In this document: positions 29,546-37,903 of the stretch, piece after piece
How the letters are laid out: each line of letters opens with the position of its first letter
How positions within the stretch are numbered: the stretch's first letter is position 1
Assembly: GCA_964423645.1 (NCBI GenBank)
Contig: CAYRFE010000009.1
Location: 1 to 64,000, forward strand
Direction of reading: 5' to 3'
Length of the DNA: 64,000 nt
Origin: CAYRFE01 sp964423645 [NCBI: uncultured bacterium]
GTDB lineage: Bacteria > Macinerneyibacteriota > Macinerneyibacteria > Macinerneyibacteriales
Notes under the pieces: model-generated
Databases searched by the model: none
The model's input: the letters and a program-made list of their open reading frames with translations, nothing else
Told to the model about the DNA's origin: nothing
Translations under genes and position numbers: made by a program

Positions 29546-30031
29546 TTATTTCAGCATCGCGACTGCATAACCGATAAAAGTTGCAGTAATAAATCCCGAC
29601 AACATAAGTTTGATACCGATACCGATAATTGTCGCAATGAACGTCACCGCACCCGCTTTGAGTGCTTTCTTTTTTGTCTGCCCGGCGGTCAATTCACCGA
29701 TAACCGCACCGAGCGCAATACCGAGCATTGCACCGACAGGACCAAAAAACAATCCGACGATCATCCCTATCGCCGCACCCCATATCCCGTATTTGGTCGC
29801 ACCGAAACGTTTGATACCAAGTATCGGCAGAATATAATCGATCACCTGCACGATAATGACCAAAACGGCAAAAATAATGAGCCACCACAAGCTGACATCA
29901 AGTTTTTTCGTAAAATGCAATAGTAACAGGCCGAGATAACTCAACGGCGGTCCCGGCAACACCGGCACAAAACACCCGACTATTCCCGTCAGTATAAGAA
30001 GAATTCCCAGTATCAACAGAACGATATCCAT
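29546..30031 (-). CDS. DUF456 membrane protein
   Basis: A 161-residue, very hydrophobic protein with the DUF456 pattern: LLILTGIVGCFVPVLPGPPLSYLGLLL, then a Gly-rich helix GIWGAAIGMIVGLFFGPVGAMLG and AGAVTFIATIIGIGIKLMLSG. The function is unknown. The start at 30031 has GAGGGGAA upstream and directly follows the GNAT stop at 30033; the longer reading to 30085 lies inside the GNAT gene. Confidence 0.88.
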   Translation of the reverse strand: MDIVLLILGILLILTGIVGCFVPVLPGPPLSYLGLLLLHFTKKLDVSLWWLIIFAVLVIIVQVIDYILPILGIKRFGATKYGIWGAAIGMIVGLFFGPVGAMLGIALGAVIGELTAGQTKKKALKAGAVTFIATIIGIGIKLMLSGFITATFIGYAVAMLK

Positions 30032-30032
30032 A

Positions 30033-30602
30033 TTATTTCCCCTCAACGATCGATTTGACATATGGTGACTCAAATTCATCCGCACACAGATCCATATACA
30101 CGATATTGTAAGTTTTACCTGCGATCGTTTTTGCTTTTCTACGTTTTCCTATGTATTGAAAACCAACCTTTTCATAACAACGTCCGCCACGGGTATTATA
30201 TTCATAGTAGCGCAACATAATGTTCTTAAGATTCAAAATATTAAAACCGTAATCACACAAAAGCTGCAATGCTTCCGTACCATACCCTTTGTTCCAGTAC
30301 TTCTTATCACCGATGGCTACACCCAGCTCGGCTGTCCCGTTAAGATGATCGATATCAAATAGACCTATATTGCCGATATGTATCTCATCGCGGTGAGTAA
30401 CGATATCGAATACGTATCGCCCTTTTTTCACCATATCGTCGACAAAGGCCTTTTCTCCTTCAAGCGTGATCATCTGAGAGACGGTAATAAGATTTTTCGA
30501 CATTTCAAGATCGTTGAACCATTGCGTATACCGTTCAACGCTTTCTGAAGAAATCGGCGAAAGAAAACACATTTTTCCTTGTAATGTTTTGTAATACGGC
30601 AT
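30033..30602 (-). CDS. RimJ/RimL-type GNAT acetyltransferase
   Basis: A 189-residue acetyltransferase of the GNAT_3 type. The pattern IGNIGLFDIDHLNGTAELGVAIGDKKYWNKGYGTEAL contains the acetyl-CoA loop, and GGRCYEKVGFQYIGKRRKA the C-terminal strand. The N terminus FLSPISSESVERYTQWFND matches family members acting on protein N termini or small amines. The substrate is unknown. It is cotranscribed with the DUF456 gene. Confidence 0.88.
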   Translation of the reverse strand: MPYYKTLQGKMCFLSPISSESVERYTQWFNDLEMSKNLITVSQMITLEGEKAFVDDMVKKGRYVFDIVTHRDEIHIGNIGLFDIDHLNGTAELGVAIGDKKYWNKGYGTEALQLLCDYGFNILNLKNIMLRYYEYNTRGGRCYEKVGFQYIGKRRKAKTIAGKTYNIVYMDLCADEFESPYVKSIVEGK

Positions 30603-30620
30603 ACGTCTCCTTTATAAAAA

Positions 30621-30640
30621 TACCCCCGTTACCGAGGGTA
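30621..30640 (-). terminator. Intrinsic terminator of the amino acid ABC operon
   Basis: On the minus strand ACCCTCG-GTAA-CGGGGGT (one G-T pair) is followed by ATTTTTAT. It lies about 30 bases beyond the stop of the last permease gene at 30668. Confidence 0.7.
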
Positions 30641-30667
30641 AGTATACACTAAAACATACGTTTTGTC

Positions 30668-31402
30668 TTACCGTAAATGCGAAATCTCGAACCCCGGTAT
30701 ATACAATTTCCTTTCAAGCCACTCAGTAAGCTTGGTCACGACAAGTATCAATAATAGGTAAAGCGCACCGATTATAAGGTAGATCTCAAGAAAATAAAAT
30801 GTATTCGATGCAAAAAATGTTGCCTTTGCAAATAATTCTTCTACAGTGATAATATACGCCACTGACGTATATTTTATAAGATAGATCACTTCATTGGAGA
30901 GAGCCGGTATAGAGAAACGAAATGCTTGGGGAAATATTATTTCTCGCACTGCCTGCCATTTGGTGAGGCCTATCGAATATGACGCTTCCATCTGCTCGGT
31001 GGTTATCGCCAAAAAGCCGCCTTTTAAATACTCGGCCTGATATGCCGCCGAATTGAGAATGAACGCAACCACTGCCGCAGTAAATGGCGCAACAGATGAA
31101 GGTACTATCGGTAATCCGTGTTGCAAAAGCCACGTATTCAGTTCGACAATCGGTTCAGATTGTAATAAACCGGGTAATCCGTAATAAATAAAAAATAATT
31201 GCACGAGAAGCGGCGTGCCTCGTACAAGGGTTATGTATCCCTTGCACAGCAACTTCCAAAACTTATTTCCGTATAACACACCGATCACCAGCGGTACCGA
31301 TAATAAAAAACCGATAACAGCGGAGATAAGCGTTAATAACACGGTAAGCCACAAACCATCGGCAAATTTGGGTAAATATTCCTGAAATTTCACCCAAAAC
31401 AT
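30668..31402 (-). CDS. Polar amino acid ABC transporter permease (second)
   Basis: A 244-residue HisMQ-type inner membrane permease with about five helices. The EAA loop that contacts the ATPase is EASYSIGLTKWQAVREIIFPQAFR, and the first helix region VLLTLISAVIGFLLSVPLV and VRGTPLLVQLFFIYYGLP are family hallmarks. It joins the other permease (32164-32835) as a heterodimer. It overlaps the ATPase gene by one base. Confidence 0.92.
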   Translation of the reverse strand: MFWVKFQEYLPKFADGLWLTVLLTLISAVIGFLLSVPLVIGVLYGNKFWKLLCKGYITLVRGTPLLVQLFFIYYGLPGLLQSEPIVELNTWLLQHGLPIVPSSVAPFTAAVVAFILNSAAYQAEYLKGGFLAITTEQMEASYSIGLTKWQAVREIIFPQAFRFSIPALSNEVIYLIKYTSVAYIITVEELFAKATFFASNTFYFLEIYLIIGALYLLLILVVTKLTEWLERKLYIPGFEISHLR

Positions 31403-32154
31403 TATTCATCATCCCCGTAGAGTTCAGTGATCTTTCCTAAGAACGAACGTGTGCGTTCATTTTTAGGATTTGCGAACATTTCTTTGGGCGGTGCTTGTTC
31501 AAGAATATGTCCGCCTTCCATGAATATGATCTCGTTCGCAACCGATTTTGCAAATCCCAATTCATGCGTTACGCACAACATTGTCATTCCCGCTTTTGCG
31601 AGATCTTGCATTACCTGCAAAACTTCACCTATCAATTCCGGATCAAGTGCCGAAGTTGGCTCATCAAAAAGCATCAGGAGAGGATCCATCGCAAGTGCAC
31701 GGGCTATGCCGACGCGTTGCTGTTGTCCGCCTGACATTTGTGCCGGAAATTTCTGAGCATGATCAGCAAGACCGACTTTTTTCAATTCCTGCATCGCTTT
31801 GTCATATGCGTCGGTTTTATTCATTTTTTTTACACGTAGCAGTCCCAATGCGACATTATCGATCGCACGAAGATGCTTAAAAAGCGCGAAATGTTGAAAC
31901 ACCATACCAACCTGTTGACGTACAAACGGCAGATCATGTGATTTTAACTTTGTTACATCTCTACCCTCAAGTAATACTCGTCCTTCGTCAGGAGGTGCAA
32001 GCATATTCACACAGCGTAACAAGGTTGACTTACCCGTTCCCGAAGGCCCGATGATTACTTTCACGTCACCTTTATTAACAGTAAAACTTACTCCGTCAAG
32101 GACAGTATTTTTACCGAATCTCTTTACAACATTCTCAACCTGCAGTAAATACAT
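31402..32154 (-). CDS. Polar amino acid ABC transporter ATPase (GlnQ-type)
   Basis: A 250-residue cytoplasmic ATPase. Walker A is GPSGTGKST, the Q-loop lies in VGMVFQHFALFKH, the signature is MSGGQQQRVGIARALA, Walker B is LLMLFDEPTSALDPE and the switch His is CVTHELGFA. All are intact, as in GlnQ/HisP. It energises the two permeases and the lipoprotein receptor encoded alongside. Confidence 0.94.
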   Translation of the reverse strand: MYLLQVENVVKRFGKNTVLDGVSFTVNKGDVKVIIGPSGTGKSTLLRCVNMLAPPDEGRVLLEGRDVTKLKSHDLPFVRQQVGMVFQHFALFKHLRAIDNVALGLLRVKKMNKTDAYDKAMQELKKVGLADHAQKFPAQMSGGQQQRVGIARALAMDPLLMLFDEPTSALDPELIGEVLQVMQDLAKAGMTMLCVTHELGFAKSVANEIIFMEGGHILEQAPPKEMFANPKNERTRSFLGKITELYGDDE

Positions 32155-32163
32155 GCTGTCTCC

Positions 32164-32835
32164 TTACTCTGATATGAGAAACCCGGGTACTTCATATCGT
32201 CTTGCAATATACTTAAAAAGATAATAAAAGATATGAAATAACACAAAATACAAAATAGAACACGCTAAATAAATTTCAAACGGTCGTGCCTGTACAACAA
32301 TGATCTCTCGCCCGTATTTCAGGATTTCTGCAATACCGACGACATATGCAAGAGGAGAATCCTTTAATACAATGGTAAATTCATTTGTAAAACCGGGTAA
32401 CGATAAACGGACAACTTGAGGTAATATCACATAGCGCAGTGCCATGGTCTTGCTCATCCCTTGAGAAAGAGCGGCCTCCATTTGTTCAGTGCCGATCGAC
32501 AGAATAGCTCCTCGATAGATTTGCGCCTGATACGCCGACGAATGAAGCCCCATCGCCAATACGACCGCGACAAAACCGTTCATGTTGATGCCTATGCTCG
32601 GAAATCCGAAGTAAATAATAAAGATAATAACCAGTAACGGCAAACCCCTCATGATCCATTCATAAAAATACAACAAGTTTTTTATCGGCTTAGTGCCGTA
32701 AATTCTAAAAAAAGCAACCAAAACGCCTATTACCATTCCAAGTGCGATAGATAATACCGTAATCAAAATAGCCACCCACGCTCCTTTGAGAAGGAGCGGG
32801 GTGTTTTTTAGTAAAAACTGTAAAGTGTCAAGCAT
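32164..32835 (-). CDS. Polar amino acid ABC transporter permease (first)
   Basis: A 223-residue HisMQ-type permease. The EAA loop is EAALSQGMSKTMALRYVILPQVVR; WIMRGLPLLVIIFIIYFGFPS replaces the usual RGTP by RGLP. It pairs with the second permease at 30668-31402. It lies 18 bases after the binding-protein gene. Confidence 0.92.
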   Translation of the reverse strand: MLDTLQFLLKNTPLLLKGAWVAILITVLSIALGMVIGVLVAFFRIYGTKPIKNLLYFYEWIMRGLPLLVIIFIIYFGFPSIGINMNGFVAVVLAMGLHSSAYQAQIYRGAILSIGTEQMEAALSQGMSKTMALRYVILPQVVRLSLPGFTNEFTIVLKDSPLAYVVGIAEILKYGREIIVVQARPFEIYLACSILYFVLFHIFYYLFKYIARRYEVPGFLISE

Positions 32836-32853
32836 TTGATATGCTGCTTCCCT

Positions 32854-33606
32854 TTACATCAAATATTTTTCAAGAAGGTTTTTCCATTCTTCTGATGTAA
32901 GTATCTCGTTCAATGCGGCATTGACTTTTTCTTTGTATACTGATTCCTTCGGTAATGCAATACCATAATTCTCATTGGTATTGATCGTATAGATGACTTT
33001 GATGTCTTTTAATTTTTCATAACCTTTTGCCGCGCTGTCATCAATGATGACCATATCGAGATTGCCGTTCAACATATCGGTTATTGCTTCAATATTGGTA
33101 GCATACTTTTTAAATTGGTTATCCTTCATTTTTTTCGTGGTCACCAAATTGTCATCTATCCACAATTGCCCGGTTGTACCGTTCTGAGCACCGATCTTAA
33201 ATTTTGCCAATTCATCGTCAGCTTTAATAACAAGCTTCGAATCTTTTTTCACAATGATCGCCTGATTAGCACTATAATACGGCACAGAAAAATCAATTTG
33301 TTGCTTACGTTCATCAGTAATGGTGATAGCGGAAAGCGACATGTCGATTTTCTTCTGCATAACTGACGGGATCAGAGAATCAAACTGCATGTCGACGATC
33401 TCGTATTTCATACCCATTTTCTCGGCAAGCATTTTTGCAAGTTCAATGTCGATACCTTTGTATTCATCGTTTTCCTTGAACTCAAACGGTGGATATTCCG
33501 CATTTGTACCGATTTTCAGTACGACTTCTTTTTTTCCGCACCCTATTAATCCCGCTACCAACGTTACTACAACTGCCACCACAGCTAAAAACTTCAAACC
33601 TCTCAT
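32854..33606 (-). CDS. Polar amino acid-binding lipoprotein (solute-binding protein family 3)
   Basis: A 250-residue receptor with lipobox LIGC (Cys at about 23), so it is anchored to the outer face of the inner membrane. The family 3 signature is VLKIGTNAEYPPFEFKENDEYKGIDIELAKMLAEKMG, followed by FDSLIPSVMQKKIDMSLSAITITDER, which contains the conserved ligand-binding region. The ligand is probably a polar or charged amino acid but is not determined. First gene of the importer operon. Confidence 0.93.
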   Translation of the reverse strand: MRGLKFLAVVAVVVTLVAGLIGCGKKEVVLKIGTNAEYPPFEFKENDEYKGIDIELAKMLAEKMGMKYEIVDMQFDSLIPSVMQKKIDMSLSAITITDERKQQIDFSVPYYSANQAIIVKKDSKLVIKADDELAKFKIGAQNGTTGQLWIDDNLVTTKKMKDNQFKKYATNIEAITDMLNGNLDMVIIDDSAAKGYEKLKDIKVIYTINTNENYGIALPKESVYKEKVNAALNEILTSEEWKNLLEKYLM

Positions 33607-33652
33607 CTTCTACCTCCTCAGCGTCGCATTCTACGACACCATTAATATGTGT

Positions 33653-33681
33653 ATGGTAAAACCAACCGTGTCGCTTGTCAA
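33653..33681 (-). promoter_or_regulatory. Promoter of the amino acid ABC importer operon
   Basis: Minus-strand TTGACA (33681-33676), 17-base spacer, TACCAT (33658-33653). AGGAGG follows 7 bases before the ATG of the binding protein. Confidence 0.7.
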
Positions 33682-33777
33682 GACAAATCAAGATGCGTCA
33701 CATATTTTCGCACATCGTTTTATCTTGCTTTTTCACGCAAATCGATTATTCTCTGAGTGTCATTAAGGAGGAAAGAT

Positions 33778-35733
33778 ATGATAATCACGCATGAAACTAT
33801 TCGACACACGATTTCGCATTTTTCAGGGAATCTTCGTGAAGATGCATTCCAACGAATGGAAAAGGGAGTCACTCAAATTACACTTTTATGGAGTGAAACC
33901 GATGGCGATGATTCAGAGTTCTTTACTTTTTGTACCACACACTTCATCGCCCGTGATGATGAGCGAGAATCAGTGTTTAAAAAAATAGATTTCTATTTGG
34001 AAAATATATACGGAAATTTTAATACTATGCGGTTAGCGCTTTCACACCATCTTCATTTGGAGACAGGACCTCTTCATGCGGTTGATTCAATGTTTGGTGC
34101 TTTTTCTCCTTCCGCACATGTGGCTGAAGATCTGTTTACACAAAAAATCGCATTTTATATTATTTTAAATTTTCCGCGCTATACACTTAACGAGAAAAGC
34201 GCATACGCTTCTAAGTGGACTCCGCTCGAATGGGCGTATGCTCGACTGGGCGACTTTTTTACAGAACGTATCCCCGCAGAACTACAACAAAAAAATGCGA
34301 CGATCAGCACCCAGGCCGATTCGTATATATCCGAATATAACATCATGATGGGAATGTTAAAAACCACCGATATGCAATCGTTATTTCCTAAAGACATGAA
34401 ACTGATTACGCATTGGGGGTTACGTGATGAGTTGAAATCTCAGTATGCGCACAGCGACGGAATTCACCGACAACGAATGATCTACCAAGTAATGACCCGT
34501 ATTGTCGAACAAACAATTCCCTCACAAGCGATAAATAATCCCGACTGCGAATGGACACCGGGAACAAACAACATCACCGTGCAAGGTGTCGCGGAAAAAC
34601 CTGTTCCCGATTCAAAACGGTATGAATTAATTCGCGATTTTTACACTGTCGAGAGAGAATATGACGCATTTTATCCGTTATTTCCGAGCGTTCTCGCCCG
34701 ACGATTCGATATGGATCGCGAGATGTCGTATACAGAGATTGAGACGTTGTTTTTATCACTTATGACATCACCTTTGATTGCACAAGTAGGTGTTCTTATT
34801 TCAAAACGACTTAATCGTCCGCTCGAACCATTTGACATATGGTATGACGGCTTTAAACCGCGAAGCACAATTGATGAGAACAGTCTCACGGAAAAAACAC
34901 GTTCGATGTATCCTGATGCACACGCATTCGAACGTGATCTACCGACAATTCTCACCAAACTGGGTTTCAGTCAAGAGCAGATATCGTTTATTGCACCAAA
35001 AATTCAAGTAGATTCGGCACGAGGATCCGGGCATGCCTGGGGTGCAGGAATGCATTCGGCGAGATCACGTCTCCGTACACGAATCGGTACAAAAGGTATG
35101 GACTATAAGGGATTTAACATTGCGGTCCATGAATTCGGGCACAATGTCGAACAAACTCTGTCGCTTCACAAAGTGCCCTACTACACTTTGCACGGGATTC
35201 CATTTACCGCGTTCACGGAAGCATTTGCATTTGTATTCCAACACAGAGATCTTACGCTTTTAGGCATTACCGATCATGATCCGATGCAAAAACATTATGC
35301 AGCGCTTGATTCACTGTGGATGACCTATGAAATAATGGGAATGGCACTCAATGAGATGCGAGTATGGAAATGGATGTATGAAGCAACACCTGCAAGTGCA
35401 AATGACATTCGCGATAACACTCTTCGTATCTCGCAAGAAACGTGGAATGAATTGTTTGCACCCGTTTTTGGCATTCGTGATCAGACAATTCTTGCAGTTT
35501 ATTCCCATATGATCGATTACCCGCTGTATCTTGCGGATTACCCGCTCGGGCATGTCATAGAATTTCAGATCGAAGAATATTTGGAAGGGAAAAATCTCGG
35601 GTACGAAATGGAACGCATGTGTGCAATCGGCGCTATACTTCCGCAGGAATGGATGAAAAAAGCGGTCGGCAGTCCGATCTCGACAGCACCGATGCTTGCA
35701 GCGGCTCAACATGCGCTTTTAGCGATACAATAA
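33778..35733 (+). CDS. Putative gluzincin-type zinc metallopeptidase, 651 residues
   Basis: A 651-residue protein without signal peptide. The only strong motif is NIAVHEFGHNVEQTLSL, an HExxH zinc site, with a candidate third ligand Glu in TAFTEAFAFVFQ about 33 residues later, as in gluzincins. M3 peptidases have a similar HEFGH, but the N-terminal part and spacing do not let me assign it to M3 confidently. The start at 33778 has AAGGAGG 8 bases before it. It is divergent from the ABC operon and has no close partner downstream. Confidence 0.7.
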   Translation: MIITHETIRHTISHFSGNLREDAFQRMEKGVTQITLLWSETDGDDSEFFTFCTTHFIARDDERESVFKKIDFYLENIYGNFNTMRLALSHHLHLETGPLHAVDSMFGAFSPSAHVAEDLFTQKIAFYIILNFPRYTLNEKSAYASKWTPLEWAYARLGDFFTERIPAELQQKNATISTQADSYISEYNIMMGMLKTTDMQSLFPKDMKLITHWGLRDELKSQYAHSDGIHRQRMIYQVMTRIVEQTIPSQAINNPDCEWTPGTNNITVQGVAEKPVPDSKRYELIRDFYTVEREYDAFYPLFPSVLARRFDMDREMSYTEIETLFLSLMTSPLIAQVGVLISKRLNRPLEPFDIWYDGFKPRSTIDENSLTEKTRSMYPDAHAFERDLPTILTKLGFSQEQISFIAPKIQVDSARGSGHAWGAGMHSARSRLRTRIGTKGMDYKGFNIAVHEFGHNVEQTLSLHKVPYYTLHGIPFTAFTEAFAFVFQHRDLTLLGITDHDPMQKHYAALDSLWMTYEIMGMALNEMRVWKWMYEATPASANDIRDNTLRISQETWNELFAPVFGIRDQTILAVYSHMIDYPLYLADYPLGHVIEFQIEEYLEGKNLGYEMERMCAIGAILPQEWMKKAVGSPISTAPMLAAAQHALLAIQ

Positions 35734-35772
35734 CCACTGCGATTTGATACTGCGAATTCATATGATTGTTAC

Positions 35773-35795
35773 ACAGCGGGGTATTCCCCCGCTGT
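35773..35795 (+). terminator. Candidate terminator hairpin after the 33778-35733 gene
   Basis: A 9-bp stem, ACAGCGGGG and CCCCGCTGT with a 5-base loop, 40 bases after the stop codon. No T tract follows, so termination is uncertain. The rest of the 481-base gap 35734-36214 holds no gene I can support; a 136-residue open frame from 35998 has no recognisable features and overlaps the next gene. Confidence 0.4.
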
Positions 35796-36214
35796 CAAGT
35801 CATCTTCTCATTACGGAAGTATTTTTACACATGCTCCATAGGTGATACCTGCCATTTTCAAACACGTGCCGCTTGATTTGAAGCAAAACGACAATTATTG
35901 GAACTTTCTTTTTGAAGAGATGTAAAATTCCAATCAATACTGCCTGGTTTAAAAAATATAATCCAAGGCTTTCGCGATATTATTTTTTTATTTTCAAATG
36001 CGAAAACGTACTATACGAGGAATTCTTTGTCCCTTGCCCGACAGTACCAAAACTAATTTCCACGTAAAAAGAGGTTATATGCCTCTTTGCCGGTACACTA
36101 ACCGTTTCAAAAATAATAGTTTTATGCAGATTTCACCTCACAATATTTCTTGCATCAGTATCATTTTATCGCTATCATCAGCCCATGAAAATAGTTTATT
36201 CAAAAGGAGCTCCT

Positions 36215-36583
36215 ATGTCGATTACACTCATAGTGATTTTTTTATTGGTCGGTGTTTTTGTCGGTGTCGTAAGCGGAATGGTGGGAATTGGCGGCGGATT
36301 ACTGTTTTTACCTATATTTGTTATGTTTTTTGGTTTTTCATATCACCTGGCTGCGGGCACAACGCTTGCCTTAATGGTACCGCCGATCGGGATACTCGCC
36401 GCCTATGAATATTATAAACACGGACATGTTGATATAAAGGTCGCACTATTAATTTGCATCGGATTTCTCATCGGCGGCTTTTTCGGAGCGAAATTAGCTC
36501 AAATTATACCCGGGAGTATACTCAGGAAAGGATTTGCGCTTTTATTAGCCTACACCGCGATAAAAATGTTTTTAAAAAAGTAA
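36215..36583 (+). CDS. Half-size TauE/SafE-family membrane permease
   Basis: A 122-residue membrane protein made of a single TauE/SafE repeat: FVGVVSGMVGIGGGLLFLPIFVMFFGFS is the family signature (G-x-GGG-x4-P), followed by AAGTTLALMVPPIGILAAYEYYKHG. Full-length members have two repeats (about 250 residues), so this protein probably dimerises. The substrate (sulfite, sulfonate or another organic anion) cannot be told. AAGGAG lies 7 bases before the ATG at 36215. Confidence 0.85.
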   Translation: MSITLIVIFLLVGVFVGVVSGMVGIGGGLLFLPIFVMFFGFSYHLAAGTTLALMVPPIGILAAYEYYKHGHVDIKVALLICIGFLIGGFFGAKLAQIIPGSILRKGFALLLAYTAIKMFLKK

Positions 36584-36608
36584 TTTGTGCTTATTTTTAT
36601 ATGTTCAC

Positions 36609-36637
36609 TTGACAACTTATAAAACAACCTTCATACT
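36609..36637 (+). promoter_or_regulatory. Promoter of the DUF898-M48 gene pair
   Basis: TTGACA (36609-36614), 17-base spacer, CATACT (36632-36637), about 57 bases before the ATG at 36694. Confidence 0.65.
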
Positions 36638-36693
36638 ATCTGAAAGAAATGATACCTTTTCGGGTATCTGAGACGATGTCGAAGGAGAACTAT

Positions 36694-37176
36694 ATGATAT
36701 TTTTTTGTGCACGATGCGGCAACAAAATGGACAGCAGAGGAAAGAAACCCGGAGACACCATGTTCTGCACCGAATGTGGTACAGAGCTTGTGATACCCGA
36801 AGAAAAAAAGTCGATTATTGAACTTCCCACTGAAAATTCAACCGAAGATACGTCCAAAGAGACACCCGCCCGATCAAAAACGCACCATATCAGCTTCACC
36901 GGTACAGGCGGTGAATATTTCAAAATTTGGATCGTCAATATATTCCTCACTATAATCACGCTCGGTGTATATTCAGCATGGGCAAAAGTCCGTACGAAAC
37001 GTTATTTTTACGGTAATACCGTATTAGACGGTGTGCCTTTTGAATATACTGCCGACCCGATACGGATTTTAATCGGTCGTTTGATTGCATTCGCTTTTGT
37101 GATTCTCTTTTATATTATTCAGAAATTTTATCCCCCCCTTTATATCCTTGTTGGTGATTATAGGTTATTGTGTTAG
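36694..37176 (+). CDS. DUF898 (YjgN-like) membrane protein, 5' part, frameshifted
   Basis: The first reading frame gives a zinc ribbon (CARCGN and CTECGT), a linker and the start of a YjgN/DUF898 membrane domain (FTGTGGEYFKIWIVNIFLTIITLGVYSAWAKVRTKRYFYGNT). It reads through a run of seven C (37132-37138) and then stops after an unrelated tail. With six C the frame joins the 3' part exactly (FYPPFISLLVIIGYC). So the gene is one coding unit broken by one base, or a phase-variable or sequencing-error site. The start at 36694 has AAGGAG 6 bases ahead. Confidence 0.8.
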   Translation: MIFFCARCGNKMDSRGKKPGDTMFCTECGTELVIPEEKKSIIELPTENSTEDTSKETPARSKTHHISFTGTGGEYFKIWIVNIFLTIITLGVYSAWAKVRTKRYFYGNTVLDGVPFEYTADPIRILIGRLIAFAFVILFYIIQKFYPPLYILVGDYRLLC

Positions 37177-37903
37177 CCCATGGCTAATTTATAAAACCTT
37201 ACGCTTCAATGCTCGTTATTCCTCATATCGTAATATTAATTTTGGTTTTAAAGGTACTCTTGGAGAGAGTTACACATTTTTCTTTTTATGGCCAATGATC
37301 ACTATTATTCCATTTACTCAACCCATTGTTGAGTATTATCAAACTAACTTTGTATCGACTCGATATCGTTACGGGAAAACACCTTTTTCATATAGTGGGA
37401 CAATCGGTCATTTTTATACAGTTTTTGCTGTTACTATGGCCATTACAATTGGGGCAATTTTTAGTGGTATAATGTTTTTTTCTATAATATCAGCACTAAC
37501 AGTTATATGGCAGAGAACAGAATCCGTCATAACAATTGTGCCTATAATTTTTTTAATGCTTTTGGGTAGTATTCCTTTCTTGGCGCTGACCGCATATACA
37601 CGATGCAAAAAAGCAGAATTAACGTACAATCATATTCACTTTGCCAACGGGAAAATTAATACCACTTTGAAATTTTCCGAAGTTTTCAAATTGTATTTGG
37701 TCAACTACTTTTTTATCATTGTTACCGTTGGTATTGCTACCCCGTGGGTCATGGTACGCAACGCGCGATATTTATCCGAACATATAAATGTTGCGCTTGT
37801 CGGCGAATGGGATCAATTTGCTGCGGGAGATCGTTCGAAACAAAGCGCCATAGGCGAAGAAATTGGAGATATATTCGATTATGAATTCGATATCGGGTTA
37901 TAA
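37148..37903 (+). CDS. DUF898 (YjgN-like) membrane protein, 3' part, frameshifted
   Basis: The second frame carries the rest of the DUF898 protein: PWLIYKTLRFNARYSSYRNINFGFKGTLGESY, then two more blocks of the same pattern (TPFSYSGTIGHFYTVF; KFSEVFKLYLVNYFFIIVTVGIATPWVMVRNARYLSEH). There are about six membrane helices. The coding frame is open from about 37139. The TTG at 37148 is only the first possible start and has no good ribosome binding site. The end overlaps the M48 gene by 23 bases. Confidence 0.8.
   Translation: MLVIIGYCVSPWLIYKTLRFNARYSSYRNINFGFKGTLGESYTFFFLWPMITIIPFTQPIVEYYQTNFVSTRYRYGKTPFSYSGTIGHFYTVFAVTMAITIGAIFSGIMFFSIISALTVIWQRTESVITIVPIIFLMLLGSIPFLALTAYTRCKKAELTYNHIHFANGKINTTLKFSEVFKLYLVNYFFIIVTVGIATPWVMVRNARYLSEHINVALVGEWDQFAAGDRSKQSAIGEEIGDIFDYEFDIGL

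Noticed and set aside
29154-29577. 127-residue open frames on both strands across the repeat cluster
   Set aside because: They are translations of the GC-rich hairpin repeats (PPQTPP- and GVGT-type peptides), mirrored on both strands.
35998-36408. 136-residue plus-strand open frame in the gap before the TauE/SafE gene
   Set aside because: No ribosome binding site, no domain, low-complexity translation, and it overlaps the well-supported TauE/SafE gene in another frame.
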